Of a stretch of DNA of 64,000 bases, positions 26,091 to 36,616 are shown one piece after another. The notes under the pieces were generated by a model that worked only from the letters and a program-made list of their open reading frames with translations, did no database searches and was not told where the DNA came from. Each line of letters begins with the position of its first letter. Positions within the stretch are counted from its first letter, which is position 1. Location of the stretch: the NCBI GenBank assembly GCA_946493765.1, contig CAMMAZ010000001.1, positions 110,418-174,417 of the forward strand. Direction: 5' to 3'. This stretch comes from an uncultured Clostridia bacterium (GTDB lineage: Bacteria; Bacillota; Clostridia; Oscillospirales; Acutalibacteraceae). The position numbers and the translations under genes were made by a program.

Positions 26091-26795
26091 TTACTGAACA
26101 AGTGTGCCGATATTTTCACCGCACACCGCTTTCACAATATTATCAGGGTCTTCCAAAGAAAATACTAGAATCGGCAGCTTGTTATCCATACACAATGAAG
26201 CTGCCGTGCTATCCATGACCTTTAGACCATTGTTTAAAACATTGAGGAAAGAAAGCTCATCATATTTTTTCGCGTCGGGATTGGTCTTGGGATCGCTGTC
26301 ATACACGCCGTCGACATTGGTGGCTTTAAAAACGATTTGCGCATCGATCTCATTGGCGCGCAGTGATGCTGCCGTGTCGGTTGAAAAAAATGGATTACCC
26401 GTTCCGCATCCAAAAATCACAACTCTTCCTTTTTCCAGGTGCCGCATCGCTTTGTTGCGAATATAAGGCTCCGCGATCTGCTGCATAGCGATCGCTGTCT
26501 GCACCCGCACCGGCACGCCCACCTGTTCAAGACCGTCGGCCAAAGCCAATGAATTAATCACCGTTGCAAGCATTCCCATATGATCGGCTCTTGTCCGATC
26601 CATTTTACCGCCGCTTCTGCCGCGCCAGAAGTTACCGCCGCCGACAACAATGCAGATCTCAACTCCCAGATCCACACACTTTTTGATGCTTTCGCAAATG
26701 GTGAGCACCTTTTCGAAATCCAGTCCGAACTTTGCGTCGCCAGCCAGCGCTTCCCCGCTGAGCTTTAAAAGAATTCTTTTATAAACCGGCTTCAT
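26091..26795 (-). CDS. pyrH: UMP kinase
   Basis: 234 residues. Amino-acid-kinase fold: '[13 protein letters not shown]' at the N-terminus, '[13 protein letters not shown]' (about 51-63), '[16 protein letters not shown]' and '[18 protein letters not shown]'. Phosphorylates UMP to UDP. It is the first gene of this run here; rpsB and tsf, which usually precede it, are absent, and a 187-bp gap lies upstream. Confidence 0.96.
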   Translation of the reverse strand: MKPVYKRILLKLSGEALAGDAKFGLDFEKVLTICESIKKCVDLGVEICIVVGGGNFWRGRSGGKMDRTRADHMGMLATVINSLALADGLEQVGVPVRVQTAIAMQQIAEPYIRNKAMRHLEKGRVVIFGCGTGNPFFSTDTAASLRANEIDAQIVFKATNVDGVYDSDPKTNPDAKKYDELSFLNVLNNGLKVMDSTAASLCMDNKLPILVFSLEDPDNIVKAVCGENIGTLVQ

Positions 26796-26964
26796 GATTA
26801 AAAATTCCTTTCCCTTCTGATTCTTTTCCTATTTTACTATATCTTAACCGTAAAGTAAAGGATAAAATTTTCTTTTCAGGTTTTATTTACAAATTATGCA
26901 TTTCGTGTTCTTTCTATTCAAACACAGTTTTGGGGAAAGGAGAAAGCTGTGTGTAAAATGAATA

Positions 26965-26984
26965 AAAGGGCCGCTCGGCCCTTT
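26965..26984 (-). terminator. Hairpin at the end of the 54-residue protein gene
   Basis: AAAGGGCCG-CT-CGGCCCTTT, a perfect 9-bp stem that overlaps the stop codon at 26983-26985; terminates the galK-galT-yjbQ-small protein unit. Confidence 0.7.
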
Positions 26985-27147
26985 ATTCTAAAATAGTATA
27001 TTCAAAGTTTTCAAAATGCAGACGGGTTCTAAGATCAGTACCGGGCGGTAAAAGCGCCATGGCGATCAATACTTCGTTTCCCGAATCGTTATCTTTTAAA
27101 ACGGCATATTCGCCGTTGATTTGAACGACGGTATATTCAAAAATCAT
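26983..27147 (-). CDS. Small hypothetical protein, 54 residues
   Basis: Starts at ATG 27147, about 11 bases after GGAGG (the frame is open nine codons further to abut the YjbQ stop). The protein is short and beta-rich: 'YTVVQINGEYAVLKDNDSGNEVLIAMALLPPG', a pattern reminiscent of DUF3006 or an OB-like small barrel, but I cannot assign it. Tightly downstream of YjbQ and ended by its own hairpin, so likely co-transcribed and real. Confidence 0.65.
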   Translation of the reverse strand: MIFEYTVVQINGEYAVLKDNDSGNEVLIAMALLPPGTDLRTRLHFENFEYTILE

Positions 27148-27174
27148 ATCTGGTTGATCCTCCATCGCCGACAA

Positions 27175-27591
27175 CTATTCCCCAATAATTTTGATCAGCA
27201 CCCGTTTTTGACGTTTTCCGTCGAATTCATAATAAAAAATTTGCTCCCAGGTGCCAAAATCCAATTCACCGTTTGTGATCGCAACCACCGTTTCACGACC
27301 CATGATCGTGCGTTTCAAATGCGCGTCGGCGTTATCCTCAAAGCCGTTATGCCGATATTGTTCATACGGTTTTTCCGGCGCCAATTTCTCAAGCCACGCT
27401 TCATAATCCGCGTGCAAACCGCTTTCATCGTCATTGATAAACACGCTTGCGGTGATGTTCATTGCATTGACCAGCACCAGACCTTCTTTCACACCGGATT
27501 CCCGCACGGCCTTTTGCACATCCTTTGTGATGTTAACGAGTCCCCTTCGCGTCGGCAGATGAAAGGTTAATTCTTTTCGATACGATTTCAT
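27175..27591 (-). CDS. YjbQ family protein (UPF0047)
   Basis: 138 residues from ATG 27591. '[36 protein letters not shown]' and '[35 protein letters not shown]' are the two conserved blocks of the UPF0047/YjbQ family, which is sometimes annotated as secondary thiamine-phosphate synthase activity. Physiological role not settled. The upstream open frame into galT is not used: ATG 27591 is the only start that fits the family N-terminus. Confidence 0.85.
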   Translation of the reverse strand: MKSYRKELTFHLPTRRGLVNITKDVQKAVRESGVKEGLVLVNAMNITASVFINDDESGLHADYEAWLEKLAPEKPYEQYRHNGFEDNADAHLKRTIMGRETVVAITNGELDFGTWEQIFYYEFDGKRQKRVLIKIIGE

Positions 27592-27602
27592 CCAAAACCA
27601 CC

Positions 27603-28577
27603 TTACTGCAAAGAATCGACAAATTTCTTGTGTGCCGCACGCAGCTCTTCCGCTTTTTCTTCCGGCGCGGTAGGATTGCAGTGCGCCCATGCGCCCGTTT
27701 CACTGGAAGCATTGAATTTCTGCTTATCCCGGCTCCGCATCGGCGGATAGAAAGACACATGGAAATGATAATAGTCCGACGCGTCCTCCCCGTTGACCGG
27801 CGCATTATACATGCACATCATATAAGGAAATTTATAGTCAAACAAAGCATCCAGCATCCCCGCAGTTTCCTTTAAGGTTTTGGCAAACGCCTGTTTTTCC
27901 GCATCGGTCAGTTCGGTGATATTGCTGATATGCCGTTTGGCATAAATATTAACCCCATAGGGATATTCCGAAAAGAAAGGCAGAAAAACGGTGAAATATT
28001 CGTTTTCAAAAATCACACGTTTTTGCTCCTTGCTTTCCGCTTTTATCAGATCGCAAAACAGGCAGTTTCCGGAATTTGCAAGATGCTTTTTCGCCGAATT
28101 CATTTCCAGTTCCAAGCGTTTCGGGACAAAGGAATAGCCATAGATCTGCCCGTGCGGGTGCGGCATGGTCACGCCGACCACATCGCCGCGATTTTCAAAA
28201 ATAAACACATATTTGATATTTGCGTCCTTGCGAAGCGCGTTGAACCGCTCGACCCACAAATCCACAAGCTCACGAATATGCGGCACCGAAAGCTCCGGCA
28301 AGGTGATTTCATGTTCGGGCGAATATAAAATCACTTCGCATTTCCCGTAGGCAGGTTTGACCTTGAAAAAGTCGGTCGCCACATCATCCGGCTCCGGCGG
28401 ATTTTGCGACAGGGCCGGAAAATCGTTATCGTATTCATAAACAGTGAAATGCTCCGGCACTTTGCCCGAACCCGGACAAAACGGGCACCAGTCTTTAGGC
28501 ATCTGCGGCCGGTTCTGCCGGTGCGATGCGATCATCACATAATCTTCAATCAAAGGATTCCATCTCAGTTCAGCCAT
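27603..28577 (-). CDS. galT: Galactose-1-phosphate uridylyltransferase
   Basis: 324 residues. Two HIT-like halves with the zinc site 'CPFCPGSGK' near residues 32-40 and the nucleophile motif '[11 protein letters not shown]' (about 157-167). It exchanges UDP between glucose and galactose in the Leloir pathway. Seven bases downstream of galK; no galE is in the window. Confidence 0.95.
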   Translation of the reverse strand: MAELRWNPLIEDYVMIASHRQNRPQMPKDWCPFCPGSGKVPEHFTVYEYDNDFPALSQNPPEPDDVATDFFKVKPAYGKCEVILYSPEHEITLPELSVPHIRELVDLWVERFNALRKDANIKYVFIFENRGDVVGVTMPHPHGQIYGYSFVPKRLELEMNSAKKHLANSGNCLFCDLIKAESKEQKRVIFENEYFTVFLPFFSEYPYGVNIYAKRHISNITELTDAEKQAFAKTLKETAGMLDALFDYKFPYMMCMYNAPVNGEDASDYYHFHVSFYPPMRSRDKQKFNASSETGAWAHCNPTAPEEKAEELRAAHKKFVDSLQ

Positions 28578-28583
28578 TTTTTA

Positions 28584-29888
28584 TCACTCCGCTTCTTTTG
28601 TTTTAGTTAAATCTTCCGTGACTTCAATGCCACCATACGGCCGGATGCTCAGCACATAGCAGCTGTCCGGACCGAATATCGCTTCAATTTCTCTTTTATA
28701 TGTATCCAAAAGCGCATTCGGCACAAACGCCTGAATCGTTCCGGCGAAACCGCCGCCATGCACACGAAATGCACCCTGTCCGTTTAAAATACGTTCGGTG
28801 ACCGCCAGCGCCAGCGTTAATCCCTGCTCCTGCGGGCTTGACGCCGCAAATACATTTTGCAAAAATGAAAGCGACGAACGGCCGGACGCCGTGATTGTTT
28901 GTTTAAATGCTTCAAAATCGCCTTTTTTCAATGCGTCCCGCAAAGAAATCGCACGTTTGTTATCATGAAAGAAGTGAATCGCACGCAAGATCGCACGATC
29001 GCTCACCTTTTGCCGCAACGCGGGAATATCCGCATAAAACGCATCTTCATCCACATCCCGCAGCACTTCTTTACCCATTGCATTGGCAACAGCTTTCATT
29101 TCGGCCGGTATCGCTGCATACTCATTCGTTAAATCCGAATGGCTGCCGCCGGTATCCACAATACAAAGCGAATGATCCACTGACGCAAAATCAAAATCCA
29201 CCTTTTCCACCACAGGCGCTTTGGGATCATGAAAATCGATTGCCACAAACCCACCGACTGAACAAGCAGTCTGATCCATCAGTCCGCATGGTTTATTGAA
29301 AAACACATTTTCCGCATATTGCGAAACGATCGCCTTTTGCACAGCATCCATTTTTCCGTCATTATATAGGCTGTTCAGCAGTGTGCAGACCATCACTTCA
29401 AACGCCGCGGAACTGGAAAGCCCTGAACCTTTCAGCACTTTTGAAGTCGTGTAGGCATTAAAGCCGCCGATCTTATATCCCAACTGCTTGAAACGCGCAG
29501 CGATTCCACGGATCAAGGCAATCGCCTTTTCATTTTCCTTTTCAACAGGTTCCAGTTCATCGATCCGGACACGATCCATCGGAAATCCGGCAGATTGAAT
29601 ACAAATTTCGTCGCTGTCGTTTTTAGCCGCTACCGCAATGATATCCAAATCGACACCCGCCGCTAAAACGCAGCCATGCTGATGATCGGTATGATTGCCG
29701 CCGACCTCTGTTCGACCCGGTACTGAAAACAATCGAATTTCCTCGTTTTCTCCAAAAAGCTCTGTAAAGGAACGGATCGCACCGGCATAACGTTCTTTGC
29801 TGTCGGTCGCATGCGGATATAAAACTCTGAATACGTCGTCGTATTTCCCTGCATCTATATTCTCAATAAGCTGTTTCGCAGTTTGCAT
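28584..29888 (-). CDS. galK: Galactokinase
   Basis: 434 residues, slightly long for the family. GHMP-kinase motifs: 'PGRTEVGGNHTDHQHG' (galactose binding, about 58-73), 'VLKGSGLSSSAAFE' (ATP loop, about 150-163), and 'FRVHGGGFAGTIQAF' near the C-terminus. With galT it converts galactose to glucose-1-phosphate. First gene of the galK-galT-yjbQ unit, divergent from the GH5 gene; this pairing suits use of sugars released from plant polymers (inference). Confidence 0.95.
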   Translation of the reverse strand: MQTAKQLIENIDAGKYDDVFRVLYPHATDSKERYAGAIRSFTELFGENEEIRLFSVPGRTEVGGNHTDHQHGCVLAAGVDLDIIAVAAKNDSDEICIQSAGFPMDRVRIDELEPVEKENEKAIALIRGIAARFKQLGYKIGGFNAYTTSKVLKGSGLSSSAAFEVMVCTLLNSLYNDGKMDAVQKAIVSQYAENVFFNKPCGLMDQTACSVGGFVAIDFHDPKAPVVEKVDFDFASVDHSLCIVDTGGSHSDLTNEYAAIPAEMKAVANAMGKEVLRDVDEDAFYADIPALRQKVSDRAILRAIHFFHDNKRAISLRDALKKGDFEAFKQTITASGRSSLSFLQNVFAASSPQEQGLTLALAVTERILNGQGAFRVHGGGFAGTIQAFVPNALLDTYKREIEAIFGPDSCYVLSIRPYGGIEVTEDLTKTKEAE

Positions 29889-30044
29889 GTGATTTCCCTT
29901 CTTTGTCTTTATTTTTAAAATGCAATTACTGTTTAAGTATACAACACTTTATTTTTATGTACAAGCGAATTTTTTTATTTTTTATTAAATTGGCTATTTA
30001 TTACAAAAAAAGTTTATTTTTTATCCTGTAAACGTAAATTTTGA

Positions 30045-30073
30045 TTGCAGTTTGGCTCCTTTTGATTTATAAT
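30045..30073 (+). promoter_or_regulatory. Promoter of the GH5-LRR gene
   Basis: TTGCAG (30045-30050), 17-base spacer, consensus TATAAT (30068-30073), 40 bases before the start. Confidence 0.6.
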
Positions 30074-30112
30074 GAAATGTATGGGATGTTTCAAGCATTG
30101 GAGGTATTAAAA

Positions 30113-33100
30113 ATGTTGAAAAGGATCTTAAGCTTCTTCCTTTCCCTTGGCATTCTGTGCGGCATGCTATCGACGCTTTCGACCGTCGGCTTCGCACAGG
30201 ATATTTTAACGCAGGAAGAAATAGCGGAGAAAAACTACCCGCTGCCGACCGGTTATTCTGTGCAAACGGTCATGGAGACCTATGACACAAGCGTCCCGGC
30301 TGTTGTGTCTAACATGTTCGGCGAGTTGTCCTTGAATACCGACACCGCAAACGCGTTTGACAGCGGCTCCTACAAAATGGTATTCAAACAAAGCAACCGC
30401 GAATATTCCATTGCAGGTAGTACAAAAAGAACATTTGACGGCGACGGCATTATGTTTTGGTATAAAAGCGCCAAATCATTTACCTACCGTCTGCGCAATC
30501 AAAGCGGCAGTATCGTCAACTATGCAACACTGCCTGCCAATCCGGACGGCGGCTGGGTGATTATCTATTACTATGGTAAAACCCAGGGGTTCACCTACAA
30601 CACCTCCTCATCCAAAACCGATATCAGTGAAATAGCGGCCGACGGCAGCACACAATTCACATTGAATTTAATGAGCGACGGTGGTATTTCTTCTTCCGAT
30701 GAAACAACCTGGCCGACGATCTATATTGACGAACTGTTCACTTTTAAAGCGGATTTAACAGTCAACGATATTTATTCAAATGGCGAATTCTTTAAATTCT
30801 CGCTTGCAAAACTGAAAACAGAATCTCAAACTTCCGCGCAATACAGCGATGACGGTTCTGTGATTTTAACATCGGATTACGGTTCGACTGCCGCACAGAC
30901 ACCGATCAATATTACATACGATCTGGACAGCACGGCAGCAGCTGCGGCGGTTTCTTTGGCTCAAAGCGATTTAGGCTATTTAAAACTGACGATGGACAAA
31001 ATCTCCTGTTCTGCCAGCGACAGCGATACCCCGCAATGGCTCAAACTGACGATCAGCATCGTTGGGACGGATTCGTCCGGGCAGGAAATCTCTAAGCAGT
31101 TTACCCGTCTCGTGCAGGAAAATGAAGAACATGAAATTTTACTGAATGTTTCGGATTTTCCCGATCCATTCACCATGCAGACCATCAACTTCAAATGTGA
31201 TGCGTCCTCCAGTTCCACAAGGCCGAAAAACGTGCAGATCGAATTGAGTGCGATAACGCTGTTTGAAAAACCCGCAAATGCACTTTTCTATCAGGCGGAG
31301 GATCTAGATCCCGTTTATTGTTCCAAAGCGCCCAACGGTGAGACCGTCAGCGCGTTGGAAAATCGCATTTCCTATTCCGACGATGGGATGGACACATATA
31401 TCAACATGCCCAACACTACCGACGCGGGCTATCTGGAATTTACCATTCCGAATCTGACCGCAGGCGAATATACGCTGTATGCCTATACGTTCGACACCAC
31501 CGGCAGCGGTAAATTTGTGATCACTGTCAATAACCTGAATCCGATCTATGATTATTCATTTGCCAATCCGGTTTCGGCTTACTCCTCCAACGGCAAAAAC
31601 ATTCTGCATACGATCGGCACTATCACAGTCACCAGGAACGGCGATGCAAAACTGAAGTTTTCCAATGTGCCGAAATGCTCGCAGTCTGTGAAGTTTGACT
31701 GGTTCTATCTGATCAAAACAGCAGACGCCGAACCGGAAAATCCTGAAAACTATGCGATTTTAGAATACCCGGCAATGGAACAGTATGAAGTTAAAACAGT
31801 GCTTGACACCTATGACAATTATTTGTTTGGCTTCGACGAACGGTATTATCAGGATATTCAGGTGTTCGGATATAAGGGCGACGGCAATGCCTTTAATCTG
31901 AATTCCAGAGGAACGATCAATAAACAGTATTTTGACAACAATGTGCTGGTCAGCGGCAGTGCAGGATTCTTAGACGGCGACGGCATCCGTTTCTGGTACA
32001 AGACAGCATCAGGCGGTGCGATCCTGCAATTCCGTATCGGTTCAACCGTGAAATATTCCCTCAATCTGTCCTCCAATCCTAACGGCGGATGGGTCACGAT
32101 TTATTACAGCGACGTCGTTGCAAACGGCGATTTGAGCGACATCACAAATGTGGCGTTGAAAACCAGCAGCAATGGCGCGTTTTATGTGGATGAATTCCAT
32201 ACCATTCAGCAGCAAATCGGCGATGTGATCTATTCGCTCAACGGCGACGGAACCGCCAGTGTGACCGGCTATAATCTGCGGCTGGAGCATGTGACCATCG
32301 CATCTGAATATCAGGGCTGTCCGGTTGTGTCCATTGCAGACAATGCACTCAAAGACAGCAAGACCTTGAAATCGGTCGTGATTCCAAGCAATGTGACTTA
32401 TATCGGCAAAAATGCGTTTGAAAACTGTTTGAATCTGACAACTGTGGAATTTGGCGGCGTGACCACCATCGATGAACACGCCTTTAAAAACTGTGAAAAA
32501 CTGACCGATGTTGTTTTCCCAAGCGGTCTGCAAACCGTTGCTTCCAATGCTTTTGATGAATGCGATGCACTGGTTTTGGAAGTGACCAACGATTCTTTTG
32601 CAAAAAGCTATGCGATTGACAACGGTATCGATTACCGCTGCACCACAACAGACGGTTTTTACTACTATCGCGATTATGACGCTTCAACAGATACCAGCGG
32701 CGTGCGCATCATCGGGTATACCGGTACTGCAACAGCTATCACTGTTCCATCAACGATTGACGGCTATCCCGTTGTGGCGATCGATGAAAGCGCATTTGCC
32801 AACAACACAAACATTACTTCCCTGTCGGTACCCGCAAGTGTCACTGCAATCGGTGATGCGGCATTTTCCGGCTGCACGGCATTGACAAACGTCACACTCA
32901 ATGCTGTTACCACCATTGGAAATGATGCTTTCAACGGCTGCACGGCTCTGTCAACCATTACACTCGGTAACGCTGTAACAACGATCGGTGATGGTGCATT
33001 TTCCGGCTGCAGTGCAATCGATACTTTGTATCTGCCGGACAGCATCACTTCCATTGGCAGCGGCGCGTTTTCCGGCTGCGATTTTACGGCGCAGATGAGC

Positions 33101-35323
33101 GAAGCGACTTATGCTTCCAAAACCGGCTATGTTTACACCTATGTCAACGACAATTCTTTTCCATATATTCCGACCGTTTCAGGTGACTATCAGGTCCGTG
33201 TGGTGAAATACAAAGCTGAGATCATCGATTATACCGGCACCGGCACGCAGTTGACCATTCCGGCGGTGATCGACAGTTATGATGTGTTATCGATCGGCGT
33301 TGGCGCATTCAAAAACAACACGGCGATCACATCCGTTACTTTTGCAGGCAATGTCCGCACCATTGATGAACAGGCATTTTACGGGTGCTCTTCCCTGTCT
33401 TCTGTGACATTGGAAGAAAGCCTGCGCAATATCAACGGTTATGCTTTTGCTTATTGCACGGCGCTAAAAACGATTGCAATCAACGATATTGTCGCGGTCA
33501 GCAGCACCGCCTTTGCCGGCTGCGATATAGATATCACCTACATCCAGACCGATTTTATCCGCGATGCAATGGATTATGTTGCGGGAATGACAGCTGGATG
33601 GAACCTTGGAAATACGCTAGATTCTTATGACAACGAATATTCTTATGGTGATCTGACTCCCATTCAGAGTGAAACGCTTTGGGGCGCTGCACAAGTTACA
33701 CCGGAATTGATGGAATTAGTTGCCCAAAAATTCAACACCATTCGCATTCCGATCACCTGGCAGGCGTTTATCGATCCGAATAATAACTATAAGATCGATG
33801 AAGACTTCATGGATCGTGTGGAAGAAATCGTAGGTTATTGCTATGATGCGGGCTTTGAATATATCATCATCAATGTGCACCATGACCAATGGCTGAATCT
33901 GGATACCAGCAAATATGATTTCGATCAGGTGAACGCACAATTTAAGGCAGTGTGGGAACAGATTGCCGATCGTTTCAAAGGCTATGATGAAAAACTGATT
34001 TTTGAAGCGATGAATGAAGAACGCGCAGGTGAAGACTGGTATGGACAAACACCGGAAATCTTCACCAATTTCAACACTTTGCATCAGACTTTCTATGATG
34101 TTGTCCGTTCTTCCGGCGGCAATAACGATCGGCGTTATCTGATGATGCAAACCTATGCTGCACAGTTCAGCAATCACTGCATGGATCCGATGTGGATTCC
34201 GTCCGCCGAGGAAGACGATCATATTATCGCTTCGGTGCATATGTATAACACCTCGATGAGTGTTGGCACCTACACGCCGAATTTGCAGCGGATCTATAAT
34301 AAATTTGTTGCAAAAGGAATCCCCTGTGTGATCGGCGAAACCGGTATGACCTCCGGTTACCGCGACGGTGAATTCTATGACGGCAACACCGACGAAGCCT
34401 GTGCCGCCTGGGCGACCTTATTCCTGGGTCTTTGCGATCAATATCAGTTCAAAGCGATTTTCTGGGAAGATCACGGTTCCTACACCATGACCAACCGCTA
34501 TTCCGATCCGCCCAGCTGGTACACCCCGCTTTACGCACAGGCGATTTATGACGCGACCAATCCGGAAACACCTGAAGCACCGTTGGCCAGTTTTTCCGGA
34601 TGTGATGAATCTATCACGGATATCGTGGCAGATGCACAAGGTAACGTTGTCCTGCCATCAGGAACGATCAGCGGTAAACAGATGGTCGGCTGGACAGACG
34701 GCGTATCAGTGTATCCGGTCGGGGCTTCGATTAAAATCACCGAGGACACGGCGTTTATAGCTGTCGGTCTCGGCATATCCACCATGGACGGCGCATCGGT
34801 TCGTCTACTAACACCGACAGGCCTTCGGTTTGAAACGCAAATTGATAAAACCGATTATGACGCGCTGACCGCATTGGGCCTTTCTGTTCAGACCGGCACG
34901 ATCATTGTACCGCATGATTATTTAGATGACGGGACTATCTTAACACTGGCATCGCTGCAGGAAAGCGGAAAACTGTATCTAGATGTTCAAAACAGCGGCT
35001 GGTATAACGCGCAAACAGCGCAAACAGACGGATATTATCAGTATTTTGCAACGATTGCAAATATCAAAACGGCGAATTATCCGCGCGATTTTGTGAGCAC
35101 CGGTTATCTGAAAGTGACCTATCAGGACGGAACCGAATGCTATTTCTACGGATCGGACGGCACAAATACGATCCGTGCGGTATCGCAGGTCGCAGCGGCA
35201 GCGCTGGCGGATCCGAACGGAAACTACACAGATGAAGAAAGACAGATCCTGCAAGGCTACATTGTAGATGCTGAGGCAGTGCAACGAAAAAAGAACACAT
35301 ATCTTTTGGAAGAAACGCATTAA
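30113..35323 (+). CDS. Secreted multidomain GH5 cellulase-type enzyme with BspA-like LRR
   Basis: 1736 residues from ATG 30113 (GGAGG upstream). Layout by residue: signal peptide 1-28; beta-sandwich domain A about 42-213; an unassigned stretch; a CBM6/35-like module about 389-535 ('FYQAEDLDP...'); domain B about 552-696, a visible duplicate of A ('GDGIMFWYK' versus 'GDGIRFWYK', then 'NPDGGWVIIYY' versus 'NPNGGWVTIYY'); BspA-type LRR_5 repeats about 735-1140; GH5 catalytic domain about 1153-1480, acid/base Glu near 1302 in 'EAMNEE', nucleophile Glu near 1409 in 'VIGETG', and 'NVHHDQW'; a C-terminal domain about 1500-1736. GH5 of this type cuts beta-1,4-glucans or mannans. No dockerin or sorting signal is seen. 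A LRR inside a glycoside hydrolase is unusual. Confidence 0.88.
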   Translation: MLKRILSFFLSLGILCGMLSTLSTVGFAQDILTQEEIAEKNYPLPTGYSVQTVMETYDTSVPAVVSNMFGELSLNTDTANAFDSGSYKMVFKQSNREYSIAGSTKRTFDGDGIMFWYKSAKSFTYRLRNQSGSIVNYATLPANPDGGWVIIYYYGKTQGFTYNTSSSKTDISEIAADGSTQFTLNLMSDGGISSSDETTWPTIYIDELFTFKADLTVNDIYSNGEFFKFSLAKLKTESQTSAQYSDDGSVILTSDYGSTAAQTPINITYDLDSTAAAAAVSLAQSDLGYLKLTMDKISCSASDSDTPQWLKLTISIVGTDSSGQEISKQFTRLVQENEEHEILLNVSDFPDPFTMQTINFKCDASSSSTRPKNVQIELSAITLFEKPANALFYQAEDLDPVYCSKAPNGETVSALENRISYSDDGMDTYINMPNTTDAGYLEFTIPNLTAGEYTLYAYTFDTTGSGKFVITVNNLNPIYDYSFANPVSAYSSNGKNILHTIGTITVTRNGDAKLKFSNVPKCSQSVKFDWFYLIKTADAEPENPENYAILEYPAMEQYEVKTVLDTYDNYLFGFDERYYQDIQVFGYKGDGNAFNLNSRGTINKQYFDNNVLVSGSAGFLDGDGIRFWYKTASGGAILQFRIGSTVKYSLNLSSNPNGGWVTIYYSDVVANGDLSDITNVALKTSSNGAFYVDEFHTIQQQIGDVIYSLNGDGTASVTGYNLRLEHVTIASEYQGCPVVSIADNALKDSKTLKSVVIPSNVTYIGKNAFENCLNLTTVEFGGVTTIDEHAFKNCEKLTDVVFPSGLQTVASNAFDECDALVLEVTNDSFAKSYAIDNGIDYRCTTTDGFYYYRDYDASTDTSGVRIIGYTGTATAITVPSTIDGYPVVAIDESAFANNTNITSLSVPASVTAIGDAAFSGCTALTNVTLNAVTTIGNDAFNGCTALSTITLGNAVTTIGDGAFSGCSAIDTLYLPDSITSIGSGAFSGCDFTAQMSEATYASKTGYVYTYVNDNSFPYIPTVSGDYQVRVVKYKAEIIDYTGTGTQLTIPAVIDSYDVLSIGVGAFKNNTAITSVTFAGNVRTIDEQAFYGCSSLSSVTLEESLRNINGYAFAYCTALKTIAINDIVAVSSTAFAGCDIDITYIQTDFIRDAMDYVAGMTAGWNLGNTLDSYDNEYSYGDLTPIQSETLWGAAQVTPELMELVAQKFNTIRIPITWQAFIDPNNNYKIDEDFMDRVEEIVGYCYDAGFEYIIINVHHDQWLNLDTSKYDFDQVNAQFKAVWEQIADRFKGYDEKLIFEAMNEERAGEDWYGQTPEIFTNFNTLHQTFYDVVRSSGGNNDRRYLMMQTYAAQFSNHCMDPMWIPSAEEDDHIIASVHMYNTSMSVGTYTPNLQRIYNKFVAKGIPCVIGETGMTSGYRDGEFYDGNTDEACAAWATLFLGLCDQYQFKAIFWEDHGSYTMTNRYSDPPSWYTPLYAQAIYDATNPETPEAPLASFSGCDESITDIVADAQGNVVLPSGTISGKQMVGWTDGVSVYPVGASIKITEDTAFIAVGLGISTMDGASVRLLTPTGLRFETQIDKTDYDALTALGLSVQTGTIIVPHDYLDDGTILTLASLQESGKLYLDVQNSGWYNAQTAQTDGYYQYFATIANIKTANYPRDFVSTGYLKVTYQDGTECYFYGSDGTNTIRAVSQVAAAALADPNGNYTDEERQILQGYIVDAEAVQRKKNTYLLEETH

Positions 35324-35334
35324 TATTTCAAGAG

Positions 35335-35376
35335 AAAAACCGGAACTGCATTCATTCGTTGCAGTTCCGGTTTTTT
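35335..35376 (+). terminator. Terminator of the GH5-LRR gene
   Basis: AAAACCGGAACTGCA and its complement around TTCATTCGT, followed by six T. Confidence 0.85.
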
Positions 35377-35395
35377 CATAATATCTTTATGCGAA

Positions 35396-36361
35396 TTAGT
35401 AAGCTTTTGACCGATTGAGCATTTTCAAAACAAAAATCGAGCTATCGATTATTTTATTTTTCCCTCTCCAGGAATTTGAAAGGACGAAATCAAATTTTTT
35501 TGGAAATTCCCAAAGCCCGTCATCATTGACCTGTGATAAAATCCAATTATCATACTTTTCCTGATATTTCGACCATCCCTGAAATTGCGAAATAATAGAA
35601 AGCGCTCTGACCCAATGCCAAAAGTCTCTGCTGTCCCGATTCTGAACAGAAATAGGAACGAAATCAAAGGGTCTGTTATTATAAACATAACCAAGACTGT
35701 TCGCTTGATTGATACAGTAATCAACCAACGCCTGATCCGTGAGCGTGTCAATATACGACTGATTTTTACCTGGCGCTAACAATAAAAGAACGTAATAATT
35801 AAACGGCTGTATCGGACGTTTGGTGGAAATACCAAAAACCTCATGAATGACTTCAATATTCCTATTCCGATCATATTCACCACTTGTAAAAGATTCTTTC
35901 GCGATATAAGCCCACTGCTTTCTATATGCATCCAATATCGGATTGTCCTGATCCATCAATGCAAGCATAGAGGCAGTAACTAAAGGCACAAACATATTCG
36001 GCCACCAAAGTATATTATCATGTTTTTCAAACTGATTCCATTCTTCTTCCCCATTCAACACTTTGATCAGATACTTTGAAATCCGTTCTAAACAAATATG
36101 CCGTTTGTCCAGCCCAAAGGATAACAGTTTCCGGATCGTTCCCTCCGAATAGCCATGAAACGGCGGCCAAAATCCTCGCTCATTTTGAGATAACTCATAA
36201 TTTTTAACAAAACGGTGATCACAAACCTGCCTGTATAAATCCTGATAAACAGGAGCTTCCGGTTTTAAGCCTTTGAATTCTTTTTGCAGGATAAACTGAG
36301 GAATAATATCAGGATTCATCGCAAGCAATCGATCGGCCACTGCATGGATTTCGGCAGACAC
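35396..36361 (-). CDS. Hypothetical protein with likely alpha/alpha-toroid fold
   Basis: 321 residues starting at GTG 36361, eight bases after GAGGGG. No signal peptide. The pattern of paired helices with aromatic turns ('NERGFWPPFHGYSEGTIRKLLSFGLD', 'DGLWEFPKKFDFVLSNSWRGKNKIIDSSIFVLKML') resembles terpenoid-cyclase or prenyltransferase-like toroids; such stand-alone proteins in Firmicutes have no assigned reaction. No terpene-cyclase catalytic DxDD motif was seen, so a cyclase activity should not be assumed. Last chromosomal gene before the tRNA-Arg attachment site. Confidence 0.6.
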   Translation of the reverse strand: MSAEIHAVADRLLAMNPDIIPQFILQKEFKGLKPEAPVYQDLYRQVCDHRFVKNYELSQNERGFWPPFHGYSEGTIRKLLSFGLDKRHICLERISKYLIKVLNGEEEWNQFEKHDNILWWPNMFVPLVTASMLALMDQDNPILDAYRKQWAYIAKESFTSGEYDRNRNIEVIHEVFGISTKRPIQPFNYYVLLLLAPGKNQSYIDTLTDQALVDYCINQANSLGYVYNNRPFDFVPISVQNRDSRDFWHWVRALSIISQFQGWSKYQEKYDNWILSQVNDDGLWEFPKKFDFVLSNSWRGKNKIIDSSIFVLKMLNRSKAY

Positions 36362-36566
36362 ATGATCATCCCCTCGTGTTTCATTAACCTCATTATACCA
36401 TACAAATTAGAAAATAAAAAGAATTTTTTCTGTGAAAAAAATCCTGTGCTTTATATCTGAAAATCATCTGATAGAGTTCAACCTTTCGCGGAAATTTTTT
36501 TATTTGAACCTCAGCCATTATATATAAATGTTCCGCAATGATCAACTCCGGGTACAAAACAAAAAA

Positions 36567-36596
36567 ACGCATCCCGCAAAGGTGAGGTATGCGTCT
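36567..36596 (-). terminator. Terminator downstream of the tRNA-Arg remnant
   Basis: ACGCATCCC and GGTATGCGT pair (one bulge) and on the minus strand are followed by a T run; it stands where a terminator of the original tRNA-Arg gene would be. Confidence 0.6.
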
Positions 36597-36616
36597 TGGA
36601 AGCGGCAGCTTGCCGC

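Noticed and set aside
26930..26999. 12-codon plus frame after GGAAAGGAG near 26940
   Set aside because: It reads through the terminator hairpin and is too short to support.
30041..30112. Upstream 24-codon extension of the GH5 gene
   Set aside because: It would start on the promoter region; the ATG at 30113 has the ribosome site and a signal peptide.
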